Part shown: positions 54,012-63,061 of the stretch, one piece after another | Layout of the letters: each line of letters starts with the position of its first letter | Position numbering within the stretch: position 1 is the first letter of the stretch | Assembly: GCF_005871205.1 (NCBI RefSeq) | Contig: NZ_SWKM01000013.1 | Span: forward strand, 496,001 to 560,000 | Length of the DNA: 64,000 bases | Direction of reading: 5' to 3' | From: Marinobacter alexandrii | GTDB lineage: Bacteria > Pseudomonadota > Gammaproteobacteria > Pseudomonadales > Oleiphilaceae | Position numbers and translations under genes: made by a program | Notes under the pieces: generated by a model | Database searches by the model: none | Told to the model about the DNA's origin: nothing | The model's input: the letters and a program-made list of their open reading frames with translations, nothing else

Positions 54012-55274
54012 ATGGCCATCAAGAACGCATTCTACGCTCAGTCTGGCGGTGTCACCGCCGTCATCAATGCCAGTGCCAGCGGTGTCATCCAGACCGCCCG
54101 CAAACACCCGGATAAGATCGGCAAGGTCTTCGCCGGCCGAAACGGTATTATCGGGGCGCTGCAGGAAGAGCTGATTGATACCAGCCTTGAAAGTGATGAA
54201 GCCATCCAGGCACTGATCCACACACCGGGTGGTGCTTTTGGTTCCTGCCGTCACAAGCTCAAGAACATCTCGGAGAACCGTCGCGAATACGAGCGCCTGA
54301 TCGAGGTGTTCCGCGCCCACGACATCGGCTACTTCTTCTACAACGGTGGTGGCGACTCCCAGGACACCGCCTACAAGGTGTCGCAGATTGGCGAGAAGAT
54401 GGGCTACCCCATCACCTGTATTGGCGTGCCCAAGACCGTCGACAACGACCTGCCGTTCACCGACTGCTGCCCGGGCTTCGGTTCCGTGGCCAAGTACATT
54501 GCCACCTCCACCATGGAAGCCAGCCTGGACATCAAGTCCATGTGCGAAACCTCCACCAAGGTGTTTATCCTGGAAGTGATGGGTCGCCACGCCGGCTGGA
54601 TTGCGGCATCCGGCGGTTTGGCTGGCCAGGGTGAAGGCGAACCGCCTCACATCATCCTGTTCCCGGAAATCCCGTTTGATCGCGACGCCTTTCTGGCCCG
54701 CGTTGATCACTGCGTGAAGGAATACGGTTACTGTGTGGTGGTGGCTTCCGAGGGTGCCCAGTACGAGGACGGCCGTTTCCTGGCCGACGCCGGTGCCAAG
54801 GATGCCTTTGGCCACACCCAGCTGGGTGGCGTAGCCCCTGCCCTGGCCAACATGGTGAAACAGGCCCTGGGCCACAAGTACCACTGGGCCGTTGCCGACT
54901 ACCTGCAGCGTAGCGCTCGTCACATTGCCTCGGCCACAGACGTGAAGCAGGCCTACGCAGTCGGTGAAGCCGCAGTGGAAATGGCGATCAATGGCAAGCA
55001 GGCCCTGATGCCAACCATCGTCCGGGAGCAGGCGAAACCCTACCGGTGGAAGATCGGCGAAGCGCCCCTGAGCGAAGTGGCCAACCAGGAAAAGAAAATG
55101 CCGATTCACTACATCACCGATGACGGCTTTGGCATCACCCAGGATTGCCGTGACTACCTGCAGCCGCTGATTGAGGGCGAGAGCTTCCCGCCGTTCGAAA
55201 ACGGGCTGCCACGGGTGGCGAAGCTGAAGAATCAGCTGGTCGAGAAAAAACTGAAAACGCCGTTCCAGATCTGA
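54012..55274 (+). CDS. pfp: Pyrophosphate-dependent 6-phosphofructokinase
   Basis: This 420-residue enzyme phosphorylates fructose-6-phosphate with pyrophosphate, reversibly. The start at ATG 54012 (MAIKNAFYAQSGGVTAVINAS) fits relatives; AGGAGG is 12 bases upstream, so a TTG at 53985 cannot be fully excluded. Two determinants point to PPi use: Asp115 in NGGGDSQDT, where ATP enzymes have Gly, and Lys141 in PKTVDNDL, where ATP enzymes have Gly. The rest fits the PFK fold (EVMGRHAGWIAASGG). It has a bidirectional terminator with grx. It would run glycolysis and gluconeogenesis together in an organism without ATP-PFK. Confidence 0.9.
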   Translation: MAIKNAFYAQSGGVTAVINASASGVIQTARKHPDKIGKVFAGRNGIIGALQEELIDTSLESDEAIQALIHTPGGAFGSCRHKLKNISENRREYERLIEVFRAHDIGYFFYNGGGDSQDTAYKVSQIGEKMGYPITCIGVPKTVDNDLPFTDCCPGFGSVAKYIATSTMEASLDIKSMCETSTKVFILEVMGRHAGWIAASGGLAGQGEGEPPHIILFPEIPFDRDAFLARVDHCVKEYGYCVVVASEGAQYEDGRFLADAGAKDAFGHTQLGGVAPALANMVKQALGHKYHWAVADYLQRSARHIASATDVKQAYAVGEAAVEMAINGKQALMPTIVREQAKPYRWKIGEAPLSEVANQEKKMPIHYITDDGFGITQDCRDYLQPLIEGESFPPFENGLPRVAKLKNQLVEKKLKTPFQI

Positions 55275-55298
55275 ACTCTTTGAAAGAGCTGACGACAT

Positions 55299-55336
55299 AA
55301 AAAACGCCCGGCGCTGATCGCAACCGGGCGTTTTTT
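55299..55336. terminator. Bidirectional terminator between the PPi-PFK gene and grx
   Basis: AAAAAACGCCCGG (55299-55311) pairs with CCGGGCGTTTTTT (55324-55336) around a 12-base loop. The A-run and T-run make it work on both strands. Confidence 0.92.
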
Positions 55337-55351
55337 GTTTAGGGCCCTCAC

Positions 55352-55606
55352 TCAGTCCTGGAGCGCGGCTTCCCGACTGCGGACGAACTGAAAAAACTCA
55401 TCACAGCCACCAACGTACTGATCACCGACCAGAATCTGCGGCACGGTGTACACGGGCCGGCCGATCTTATCGGCAATGTCTGCCTTGCTTAGGCCCTCGG
55501 CCATGATATCGATCCAGGTGTGGGCCAAGCCCTTGGCCTCGCAAAGGCCTTTCGCCCGGACACAGAATCCGCAACTGGTGCGACCGTAAATTGTTACATG
55601 ATCCAC
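55352..55606 (-). CDS. Glutaredoxin (CGFC dithiol type)
   Basis: This 84-residue thioredoxin-fold protein reduces disulfides with glutathione. The active site is CGFC, Cys12 and Cys15 (RTSCGFCVRA), and the cis-Pro TVPQILVG and GGCDEFFQF (GSH-binding) follow. Length fits bacterial class I glutaredoxins such as GrxC. It stands alone, convergent to the PPi-PFK gene. Confidence 0.92.
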   Translation of the reverse strand: MDHVTIYGRTSCGFCVRAKGLCEAKGLAHTWIDIMAEGLSKADIADKIGRPVYTVPQILVGDQYVGGCDEFFQFVRSREAALQD

Positions 55607-55750
55607 TGGGACCTCCTGAAATACCGAAATTTGCGCGTAGCACTTCCAAAAAAGTTTGGCGCTATGATCGCACGGTCGCGAAAAATTGAAAATTGAAGCT
55701 CTGAATCAGGGTCATAGCGCAGGACCATACCGTCGGTCCCGGCCATGCTC

Positions 55751-57877
55751 TCAGGTCTTCAGTCGACCCAACTCCCGCTCCAGCACCTGAACCTGTTCAT
55801 CGAGGGTGTAGCCACTGCCCTTGACCCGGGACGCCAGCTCACGCAAATCATTGGCAGCGTCGCCAATGTGGGTCAGGTTACGGTTAATCTCTTCACTGAC
55901 CGAACTCTGCTCCTCGGCTGCGGTGGCCACCTGGGTGACGTGCTCGACGATGGTACCGATACGTTCCACAACCGTTGCCAGCGAGTGAGCCGCTTCCTGG
56001 GTGCCATCAACCGCAGACGACGCGCGCTCGACGCCATTCTCGATCACCGATACGGCGCCGTTCACGTCCACTTTCAGGCCATCAATCATCTCGCTGACTT
56101 CGTCAGTGGACTGTCTGGTACGCTGCGCCAGGGTCCGGACCTCGTCCGCAACCACCGCAAACCCCCTCCCCTGCTCGCCGGCGCGGGCCGCTTCGATAGC
56201 GGCATTCAGCGCCAACAGATTGGTCTGCTCGGCAATACCGCGAATCACGTCCAGAATTCGGTTGATGTCCTCACTGCGGCTGGCAACGTGACCAATCGCA
56301 GTGCTGGCCTGGCCCATATCGGTGGAGACCGCGTTCACGCCACTGACCGCCGACTGCAGGGTGTCCTGGGTAAAGCGAATGCCGTCCTGAGCCATGCGCG
56401 CGTTTTCGGCGGCATCGCCGGCAAAGCCGGCGACCTCACCGGCAGCTACGGACATCTCATTCATTGCGGTCACCACGCTTTCAATGTCCTGGTGCTGGCG
56501 CGAGGTCTGCTCGTCCGTCTCCAGGGCAATGGCCCCTACACCCTTGGCCTGTTCACGAACCTGTGAGTTCACGTCCTTGAGGTCATTGATCATGCCCCGC
56601 AACCTGGCCAGGAAGGTATTGAAACCGCCCGCCAGGTCAATCAGCTCGGCGTGGGTGTCGATGTCCAGTTCACGAGTCAGGTCACCTTCGGCACTGGCGA
56701 GATTCTGCATCCGGTCGCGGATTTCATTCAGGGGCCGGGTCACCGAACGCACCAGCACGATCAGCACCAACGTGGCCAACACCACCACTACACTACCAAC
56801 CACGGTCTGATCGGTAGCGGTAGCCGCTACTTCGTCCTTCAGCAGGCGCGTCATTGCCTGCACGCTGGCCAGGGCCGCGTCCCGGGGCAGTTCAATCAGC
56901 AGCGACCATTGGCTATTGGCCAGACTGATGTCCACCGGGTAGGACACCGCCAGGGTCTCTCCATCGTCAAAACTGCCCTCCCCCTGGTGCAGCTGCACGA
57001 ATTCGTCCGCCAATTCCGGCAAGGCTTCGTTCAGGGGACGGCCCAGTTGGTCCTGGTAATGACTGGACGCGGCTATCAGGCCGCGCCGGCTCAGCAGGGT
57101 GACACGGGACTGGCCGTCAAACAGCGTCTGACTGACCTCGGTGATGGCCTGCTGCAGGGTTGTCAGGTTTAGATCGGTTCCGGTCACCCCGGCGAACTCA
57201 CCATCATCCAGAATGGGGATAACCAGGCTGGTCATCAGCTCGGTGTAGCCTTTCTCGATTTCGTATTCGTACGGCTCCATGATGCACGGGGTCTTCGATT
57301 CAAGGGAGCACAGGTACCACTCGCCGTCGCGGATACCGAATTCGTTGCGGGTCTCCAGATACTTGAACGCTGTGTCTGCCGAGCGGTTAAATACCACGTT
57401 GCCGTCGGGCCCCCGGTAATAATAAATCTCCAGGGTGCCTTCGTTGCTGCTGTGCTCTTCAACACCGCCGGTGAAATACCGATCCTGACCGTCGTACGCG
57501 TCTGGCTCGAAATGGGCGTAAATAGAGCTCAGACTGGTCTGCTCTTCCAGAATGGCGCCAATGGTCTCCTGCATATCCCGGCGGCTGATCCGGCCGGAAC
57601 TGTCGGCCTGGATATTGCGCGTGATAATATTTCGCACCACCTCTGGCGTGCGGTAGGCCGTGGCAAACTGACCGCTGACCAACTCGCCGTACTTGCCGGC
57701 GGTCGCACTCAACTGGTCCATGACAATGCCCTGCACCGTGCCCCTGGCCTCCGTCGTCAACCGGTCCTCCATGCTGGCAAGCGACATCTGGGCGGTGACG
57801 ACAATACTGATACCCAGCACCAGCAACAGGGAAATCACCAGGGCATAGAGTTTGAACTGAAGGGAAAGCTGTTTCAT
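55751..57877 (-). CDS. Methyl-accepting chemotaxis protein with double-Cache sensor
   Basis: This 708-residue chemoreceptor has TM1 at about 10-32, a large periplasmic double-Cache-type sensing domain (to about 360), TM2 at about 365-390, and a HAMP domain. A long cytoplasmic coiled coil follows, with the signalling hairpin tip [33 protein letters not shown] start at ATG 57877 ([16 protein letters not shown]) rather than 11 residues earlier. The ligand is unknown; CDxxD-like sensing motifs were not assigned. The large Cache domain suggests a direct ligand such as an amino acid or carboxylate. Confidence 0.93.
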   Translation of the reverse strand: MKQLSLQFKLYALVISLLLVLGISIVVTAQMSLASMEDRLTTEARGTVQGIVMDQLSATAGKYGELVSGQFATAYRTPEVVRNIITRNIQADSSGRISRRDMQETIGAILEEQTSLSSIYAHFEPDAYDGQDRYFTGGVEEHSSNEGTLEIYYYRGPDGNVVFNRSADTAFKYLETRNEFGIRDGEWYLCSLESKTPCIMEPYEYEIEKGYTELMTSLVIPILDDGEFAGVTGTDLNLTTLQQAITEVSQTLFDGQSRVTLLSRRGLIAASSHYQDQLGRPLNEALPELADEFVQLHQGEGSFDDGETLAVSYPVDISLANSQWSLLIELPRDAALASVQAMTRLLKDEVAATATDQTVVGSVVVVLATLVLIVLVRSVTRPLNEIRDRMQNLASAEGDLTRELDIDTHAELIDLAGGFNTFLARLRGMINDLKDVNSQVREQAKGVGAIALETDEQTSRQHQDIESVVTAMNEMSVAAGEVAGFAGDAAENARMAQDGIRFTQDTLQSAVSGVNAVSTDMGQASTAIGHVASRSEDINRILDVIRGIAEQTNLLALNAAIEAARAGEQGRGFAVVADEVRTLAQRTRQSTDEVSEMIDGLKVDVNGAVSVIENGVERASSAVDGTQEAAHSLATVVERIGTIVEHVTQVATAAEEQSSVSEEINRNLTHIGDAANDLRELASRVKGSGYTLDEQVQVLERELGRLKT

Positions 57878-57937
57878 TGTGAGGCAACCTGTTTGTCGCG
57901 GCAGCAACATTGTGAATTTCGAATCAAGGAGATCTGA

Positions 57938-58366
57938 TTGGCGTATCTGACGCTTTTCCTGACGGCGTTTGCCGCCGCAACATTACTTCCGGCCTACTCG
58001 GAAATCATGCTGGGCACATTGGTGACGCAAGGATTTTCGTACTGGTGGCTATGGTTTTCAGCCACCCTGGGCAACACGCTCGGCTCCGTTGTTAATGGGA
58101 TTATCGGCCGACAAGTCGATCGCTTTAAGGATAAGAAGTGGTTTCCCATCAGCGAAATGCAGCTGCACCGCGCGCGCAATCGTTTCAATCGTTACGGTCA
58201 GTGGTCACTGTTGCTGGGTTGGCTGCCCTTGGGCGGCGATGCGCTCACCCTGGTAGGCGGCATCATGCGGGTGCCGTGGCTGAACTTCGTGGTCCTGGTA
58301 GCCATCGGCAAGGGGCTGCGTTATGCCTTCGTGCTCTGGCTGGTCGCGGAAGCGTCATCACCGTAG
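57938..58366 (+). CDS. yqaA: YqaA-family membrane protein (SNARE-associated/DedA-like)
   Basis: This 142-residue membrane protein has four or so hydrophobic segments and the DedA-superfamily pattern: [19 protein letters not shown], then [19 protein letters not shown] and [22 protein letters not shown]. Related proteins keep membrane integrity or move lipid or undecaprenyl phosphate. The start is TTG at 57938, with AAGGAG seven bases upstream, because no ATG or GTG fits. It overlaps the convergent ABC1 kinase gene by 46 bases at the 3' end. Confidence 0.88.
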   Translation: MAYLTLFLTAFAAATLLPAYSEIMLGTLVTQGFSYWWLWFSATLGNTLGSVVNGIIGRQVDRFKDKKWFPISEMQLHRARNRFNRYGQWSLLLGWLPLGGDALTLVGGIMRVPWLNFVVLVAIGKGLRYAFVLWLVAEASSP

Positions 58367-59754
58367 AGGTATTTGCGCAGTAACGGCTCACCGTTGAATT
58401 CGGAGTGCAGCACGGCAACAAAGGTATACACGCCAATCAGCTTGCGGTTGAGGAAGACAAACTCTTTGGGCGGCACCCGGAAATACCGGCTGATAGCTGA
58501 GCGGGCCGCCTGGCGAGCCACTCGTGACGGCAGGTCACTCTGCTTCCAGCGGTACTCACCGTGGCTGTTCACCGCGTAGTCCGGCCACTGGTCCTGATCC
58601 GAGGCCAGTGGTTCCAGCACCGACATGCACACGTTGCCGAATGTCTCCAGCACGTCCCGAGGCCAGTCCAGGCTCATGAATCGAAGTTTCACGCCACCAT
58701 CGATGACCGCCTCAAGATCCTGTTCATAGGAAGCCTGGATCATCTGCCGAACCGGATTCAGGAACCGGTCGCTGTAGGATTGCACCGCGCCAAAATCGAG
58801 CAGCACAATGCGATCATAACCGGGGTCCTCCCCTTCTTCACCGGCAATCCGAATCCGGTAATTACCAAAGTTGGGATCGGTCTGGATTTCGCCCCAGACA
58901 AACAGCTCCCGGAAGAACAGCTCCAGAGCGGCTTTGCCCAGCGCACTGCGACGCTCCAGGGGCAACTCCTTGACCGGACCCGAACTCACCGAGTGGCCAT
59001 GCTCGTAGGTGGAGGCAATAACATGGGCGCTGGAGTACTCCTGGAGTACCCGCGGCACGATAAAGCGCGGATCGGAGGCCAGCATTTCCCGGAATTTCTC
59101 GGTGGTCCGGGCCTCCAGTCGATAATCCACCTCCCGGTGCATCATATCCCGGACTTCTTCCAGCCAGTCGTTGAACTCCGGTCCAAAACTGACTAACCGG
59201 GCAATTTTCAGCAGCTGGGCGACGGCATTCAGGTCGCTGTCGACCGCATCGGCCACCCCGGGGTACTGAACCTTCAGCACGAGTTCCAGACCGTCACTGC
59301 GGCGCACGGCCCGATGCACCTGGCCCAGCGATGCTGCGCCAATCGGCTCAGGATCAACCTCCAGCTCCGCCAGACGCGCCGTCCCCAGTTCCTCTTTCAG
59401 CACCCGCTCAATGGCGGACCATTCCAGCGAGGTGGTCTGGTCCTCCAGCGTGTGCAGGGCTTCGGTTACCTCGTCGGGCAGGAAGTGCTCCCCATACAGC
59501 GCCATGACTTGGCCAATCTTGACCACACTGCCCTTGAGCTGGCCCAACTCATCCACCAGAAAGCGCGCCTGACTCGAGAGCATGGCGCGATGTTTCTTCT
59601 CCCGCTTCTCGCGATTGCTGAACCAGTTGGTGGCCATGTGCGAAGCCATGCGAGTACCGGCGAACAAACCAGCGCGGGTGAGACTGAGCCGACGCTCGAA
59701 GCTGCCGGTTTTAATGCGGGAGACCGATTTTCCTGGACGTCTACTGGCTGACAT
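58321..59754 (-). CDS. ABC1/UbiB/AarF-family protein kinase-like protein
   Basis: This 477-residue atypical kinase-like protein belongs to the UbiB/ADCK family, whose E. coli member UbiB supports ubiquinone synthesis. It has the QLKGSVVKIGQVM motif (KxGQ) near 75-87, the A-rich loop GAASLGQVHRA, and the catalytic-like DPNFGNYRIR and LLDFGAVQ segments. I start at ATG 59754 (MSASRRPGKSVSR) with AGGT upstream; a GTG at 59790 has no ribosome site. It is not in a ubiE-ubiJ context, so it may be a paralogue. It overlaps the yqaA end by 46 bases. Confidence 0.86.
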   Translation of the reverse strand: MSASRRPGKSVSRIKTGSFERRLSLTRAGLFAGTRMASHMATNWFSNREKREKKHRAMLSSQARFLVDELGQLKGSVVKIGQVMALYGEHFLPDEVTEALHTLEDQTTSLEWSAIERVLKEELGTARLAELEVDPEPIGAASLGQVHRAVRRSDGLELVLKVQYPGVADAVDSDLNAVAQLLKIARLVSFGPEFNDWLEEVRDMMHREVDYRLEARTTEKFREMLASDPRFIVPRVLQEYSSAHVIASTYEHGHSVSSGPVKELPLERRSALGKAALELFFRELFVWGEIQTDPNFGNYRIRIAGEEGEDPGYDRIVLLDFGAVQSYSDRFLNPVRQMIQASYEQDLEAVIDGGVKLRFMSLDWPRDVLETFGNVCMSVLEPLASDQDQWPDYAVNSHGEYRWKQSDLPSRVARQAARSAISRYFRVPPKEFVFLNRKLIGVYTFVAVLHSEFNGEPLLRKYLYGDDASATSQSTKA

Positions 59755-59899
59755 GCGTGACCTGTCGGGATCCGAGAATTTCACCGCCACCAGCGGCTCT
59801 GGTCATTATACGGATGCGGTGCCAATCTGACCTACCTCTATCGACTCGGCAATAGCGGCCACCGGGCCAATGCAAGGCTGCCCAGTGCGGAGCCGGCGC

Positions 59900-60538
59900 T
59901 TACCAGCCCTCGCGGTAGTCAACCGCCGAGGCGCCGAGACCGGCGACCAGCTGAGCCGCCAAACGACGCTCAAGCTCGGGCACCGTCGCATCAGAACTGA
60001 AATCGGAGACCTGGCTCATGGGCAGGCCAGCGTAGCCGCAGGGATTGATGCGACGGAAGGGTTCCATATCCATGGCCACGTTCAGGGCCAAGCCGTGGAA
60101 CGAACAGCCGCGCCGAACCCGAAGCCCGAGCGAGGCAATCTTGGACTCACCCACATAGACCCCGGGCGCGTCTGCCCTGGGGGCAGCCTCGATGTCCAGC
60201 TCGGCCAGCGTGCGGACAATGGCCTGCTCGATCTGGTCGACCAGCGCCCGCACCCCAAGTTTGCGTCGGCTCAGATCAATCATCAGATAGATCACCAGCT
60301 GACCGGGGCCGTGATAGGTGACCTGACCGCCCCGGTCCACCGGGATCACCGGAATGTCGCCGGGGGCAAGAATATGCTCGGCCTTGCCCGCCTGCCCCTG
60401 GGTGTAAACCCGGGGGTGCTCCAGACACCAGAGTTCGTCGGTGACGGTATCATCCCGATCGGCGGTGAAGGCCTTCATGGCCTCCCAGGTTTCCATGTAG
60501 GGCTGCTGCCCCAGTGAACGAACGATCAGGTCGGCCAT
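59900..60538 (-). CDS. lipB: Octanoyltransferase LipB
   Basis: LipB moves octanoyl groups from ACP to lipoyl domains for LipA. The 212-residue protein has the [21 protein letters not shown] motif with the conserved lysine in [14 protein letters not shown] and the catalytic Cys in [13 protein letters not shown]. It lies 5 bases after ybeD in the rodA-rlpA-dacA-ybeD-lipB run. lipA is found 30 kb away. Confidence 0.96.
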   Translation of the reverse strand: MADLIVRSLGQQPYMETWEAMKAFTADRDDTVTDELWCLEHPRVYTQGQAGKAEHILAPGDIPVIPVDRGGQVTYHGPGQLVIYLMIDLSRRKLGVRALVDQIEQAIVRTLAELDIEAAPRADAPGVYVGESKIASLGLRVRRGCSFHGLALNVAMDMEPFRRINPCGYAGLPMSQVSDFSSDATVPELERRLAAQLVAGLGASAVDYREGW

Positions 60539-60543
60539 TGTGC

Positions 60544-60813
60544 TTACAACACCATATGAATCCGGCCGCTGGCCTTGAGCTCTTCAAACAGCGCTTTGAG
60601 CTGGGTTTCCCCGGTCGCCACGATGGTCAACTGAACGGAGGAGAAGCGCCCCTTGCTGCTGTCGTTCACCGCGATTCTGTCCTCAGTAATACCCGGCGCA
60701 TGCCGCTCGACAACCTCGACCACAAAGTCGGTGAAATCCGGTGCGGCATTGCCGATGACCTTGATGACGTAATCACAGGGGAATTCGATTTTTGGTGCTT
60801 TCGGCTCACTCAT
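60544..60813 (-). CDS. ybeD: YbeD family protein (DUF493)
   Basis: This 89-residue protein belongs to the DUF493 family, an ACT-like fold of unknown function that sits between dacA and lipB in many gammaproteobacteria. It starts [21 protein letters not shown], and has [20 protein letters not shown]. It probably binds a small ligand or a partner involved in lipoylation, but this is inferred from the neighbourhood alone. Confidence 0.93.
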   Translation of the reverse strand: MSEPKAPKIEFPCDYVIKVIGNAAPDFTDFVVEVVERHAPGITEDRIAVNDSSKGRFSSVQLTIVATGETQLKALFEELKASGRIHMVL

Positions 60814-60846
60814 GCCGTCAATACTCCCTGAGGCATATCATGCCCC

Positions 60847-62025
60847 TTACTGAAACAACTGAACGAAAAAGAGCTTGATGGCATCCCAGATGCGCTTGAA
60901 GAAGCCGCCTTCGGGAACGTCCGTCAGAGCCTGTACCGGCTGGTCCACCAGAACCTCACCGTTCAGGGAAACCTTCACCCGGCCCAACTCGTCTCCCACC
61001 TTGATGGGCGCTTTAATTACGGAATCAAGGTCAACCGTGGATTCCAGGTCATTGCGCGAGCCTCGGGGAATGGTCACGAACACGTCGTCAGTCATGCCAA
61101 CCGAAACCTGGTCGGCCTGACCCGACCAGACCTGGGCCTTAATGACTTCCTGACCGGTCCGGAACAGGCGCTCGCTCTCGTAGTAACGGAAGCCATAATT
61201 CAGCATCTTCTGAACTTCCTGGGAGCGGGATTCAGAGCTGCTGGTGCCCATCACCACGGCAATAAACCGGGAATCGTTACGTTTCGCCGAGGCCACCAGA
61301 CAGTATCCCGCTTCCTCAGTGTGCCCGGTCTTCAGACCATCAACCGAGTCATCCCGCCACAACAGGCTGTTGCGGTTGGGCTGACGGATTTTGTTATAGG
61401 TGAAATGCTTCTCCGCGTAGATCGGGTAATTTTCCGGGTAATCATTGATGATGGCACGCGCCAGGATCGCCAGGTCATAGGCGGTGGAAAAGTGTTCCGG
61501 CGACGGCAGGCCGGTGGCGTTCTCAAAATGGGTGCCCTTCATGCCCAGCAACTGTGCCTGCTGGTTCATGATATCCACAAACGCGTCCTCACTACCGGCA
61601 ACGAATTCGGCCAGCGCTACCGAGGCGTCATTACCGGACTGGATAATCACACCCTTGAGCAGGGTCTCAACCGGAACGCTGGTGCCCTCGCGGACGAAGG
61701 TCCGAGAACCTTCGGTTTTCCAGGCGCGAACGCTGATCGGCACCATATCCGACATGCTGATGCGACCCTCGTCCAGCTCACGCTCGACAATGTAAGCCGT
61801 CATCATCTTAGTCAGACTGGCCGGTGGCAGACGCTCATGGCTGTTTTCTTCCATGATGATGCGACCGCTCTTGGGGTCCATCAACACGTAGGAGCTGCCG
61901 GCAATCTGCGGCGGCGAGGGGATCAGGACTGACTGCGCTGTCGTTTTTCCAACCAACGCCAGCGTCAGAACCAACAGAATCGAACAGGAACGGAGCAATG
62001 ATTTTAGGGCCATGGGTTCAGTCAT
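60847..62025 (-). CDS. dacA: D-alanyl-D-alanine carboxypeptidase (PBP5/6 type)
   Basis: DacA trims the terminal D-Ala of peptidoglycan pentapeptides. The 392-residue protein has a signal peptide (MALKSLLRSCSILLVLTLAL), then the penicillin-binding motifs Ser70-x-x-Lys73 (SLTK), Ser130-Gly-Asn (SGN) and Lys232-Thr-Gly (KTG) in the expected order. A C-terminal amphipathic membrane anchor (IWDAIKLFFVQLFQ) follows. Start 62025 or 62013 (MALKSL) are both possible; ribosome sites are weak. It lies between rlpA and ybeD. Confidence 0.95.
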   Translation of the reverse strand: MTEPMALKSLLRSCSILLVLTLALVGKTTAQSVLIPSPPQIAGSSYVLMDPKSGRIIMEENSHERLPPASLTKMMTAYIVERELDEGRISMSDMVPISVRAWKTEGSRTFVREGTSVPVETLLKGVIIQSGNDASVALAEFVAGSEDAFVDIMNQQAQLLGMKGTHFENATGLPSPEHFSTAYDLAILARAIINDYPENYPIYAEKHFTYNKIRQPNRNSLLWRDDSVDGLKTGHTEEAGYCLVASAKRNDSRFIAVVMGTSSSESRSQEVQKMLNYGFRYYESERLFRTGQEVIKAQVWSGQADQVSVGMTDDVFVTIPRGSRNDLESTVDLDSVIKAPIKVGDELGRVKVSLNGEVLVDQPVQALTDVPEGGFFKRIWDAIKLFFVQLFQ

Positions 62026-62058
62026 TTATCGTTAGGTGTGTGTCTTTCTGATTGCTTT

Positions 62059-62952
62059 TCAGTGTGAATCAGTCAGCAGAATCGATTGGGCGAAGCCCCG
62101 GGATTCAAGCAGGCTCTGCGCCCTTCGGGCACTGGTCTCGTCGGCGAACGGGCCAACCTGCACGCGATGGAAGCGACCCGAGCCGGTATCAATGGACCGG
62201 ACCCGCAGCGGCTTCTCAACAATTGCCTGGGCCCTGTCCCTGAGTTTCTCCGCCGGATCACGGCTGCTGAACGAGCCCAGTTGGACGAACAGGGCATCGT
62301 TACCGACGGTCATCTGGCCGCTGGCAACCACCTGGGTCTCAGGATCATTCACGGTATCTCCGGGCATGAACGGCTGCCCCGCCAGCGTCATCGAACCATC
62401 TGGCCGCACGGTGATCGCAGCCACCTCGACCCGGGCAGTGCCCCGAGATTGGTATCCCAGTTTTTTTGCCGCTGCGTAGGACAGGTCAATCAGCCGGTCA
62501 CCATGGAAAGGACCACGATCATTCACCCGGACAATGACCGAACGTCCGTTATCCAGATTCGTCACCCGAGCATACCCCGGAATCCGAAGGGATTTGTGGG
62601 CCGCAGACATAGCGTACATGTTAAAGGTTTCGCCATTCGACGTCTTGTGGCCATGAAACTTCTCGCCATACCAACTAGCGGTGCCCCGTGCAACATAGCC
62701 ATCGTTGCTGCCCACCACCTGATACTGCTTGCCCCACACCGTGTACGACGACTTGTTGCCAGCCCGGCGCGGGGCCTCATACACCGGCTTGGCATCGGCC
62801 AGCCCGGAGGCGTCAAAATTGCCCGACGGAGCCCGATCCTGGGAAATACTGTAACGGGAAGAATGGTCGGTTTCCGGCGATGACGCGCACCCGGCAAGCA
62901 GCAGGGCCAATGACAGCGCCAAAAGGGATGAAAGCGAAGGTTTGAAAATCAC
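62059..62952 (-). CDS. rlpA: RlpA, septal-ring lytic transglycosylase lipoprotein with SPOR domain
   Basis: RlpA digests denuded peptidoglycan at the septum. I start at GTG 62952, giving a clean lipoprotein signal IFKPSLSSLLALSLALLLAGC with the cysteine at 22; the longer TTG frame has a poor N-terminus. The 297-residue protein has the double-psi barrel (ARGTASWYGEKFHGHKTSNGE and the RVNDRGPFHGDRLIDLS) and a C-terminal SPOR domain that binds denuded glycans (FVQLGSFSSRDPAEKL). It lies directly after rodA and before dacA. mltB, often between rodA and rlpA, is absent. Confidence 0.93.
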   Translation of the reverse strand: MIFKPSLSSLLALSLALLLAGCASSPETDHSSRYSISQDRAPSGNFDASGLADAKPVYEAPRRAGNKSSYTVWGKQYQVVGSNDGYVARGTASWYGEKFHGHKTSNGETFNMYAMSAAHKSLRIPGYARVTNLDNGRSVIVRVNDRGPFHGDRLIDLSYAAAKKLGYQSRGTARVEVAAITVRPDGSMTLAGQPFMPGDTVNDPETQVVASGQMTVGNDALFVQLGSFSSRDPAEKLRDRAQAIVEKPLRVRSIDTGSGRFHRVQVGPFADETSARRAQSLLESRGFAQSILLTDSH

Positions 62953-63061
62953 AGTCCGGAAATCCTCTTGCACACCGGCCGCCAAATCAACGGGCGGGCA
63001 GCCGTGGCTTATTGTAACGGGTTATAACCAAGGTTCACCATTACCCACTCGCCACCTTTAC

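Noticed and set aside
52733..54115. 460-residue plus-strand frame over mpl
   Set aside because: Shadow across mpl and an intergenic gap; mpl motifs are on the other strand.
53970..55298. 442-residue frame opposite the PPi-PFK gene
   Set aside because: Shadow; its composition is His/Val/Gly-rich and lacks any known domain.
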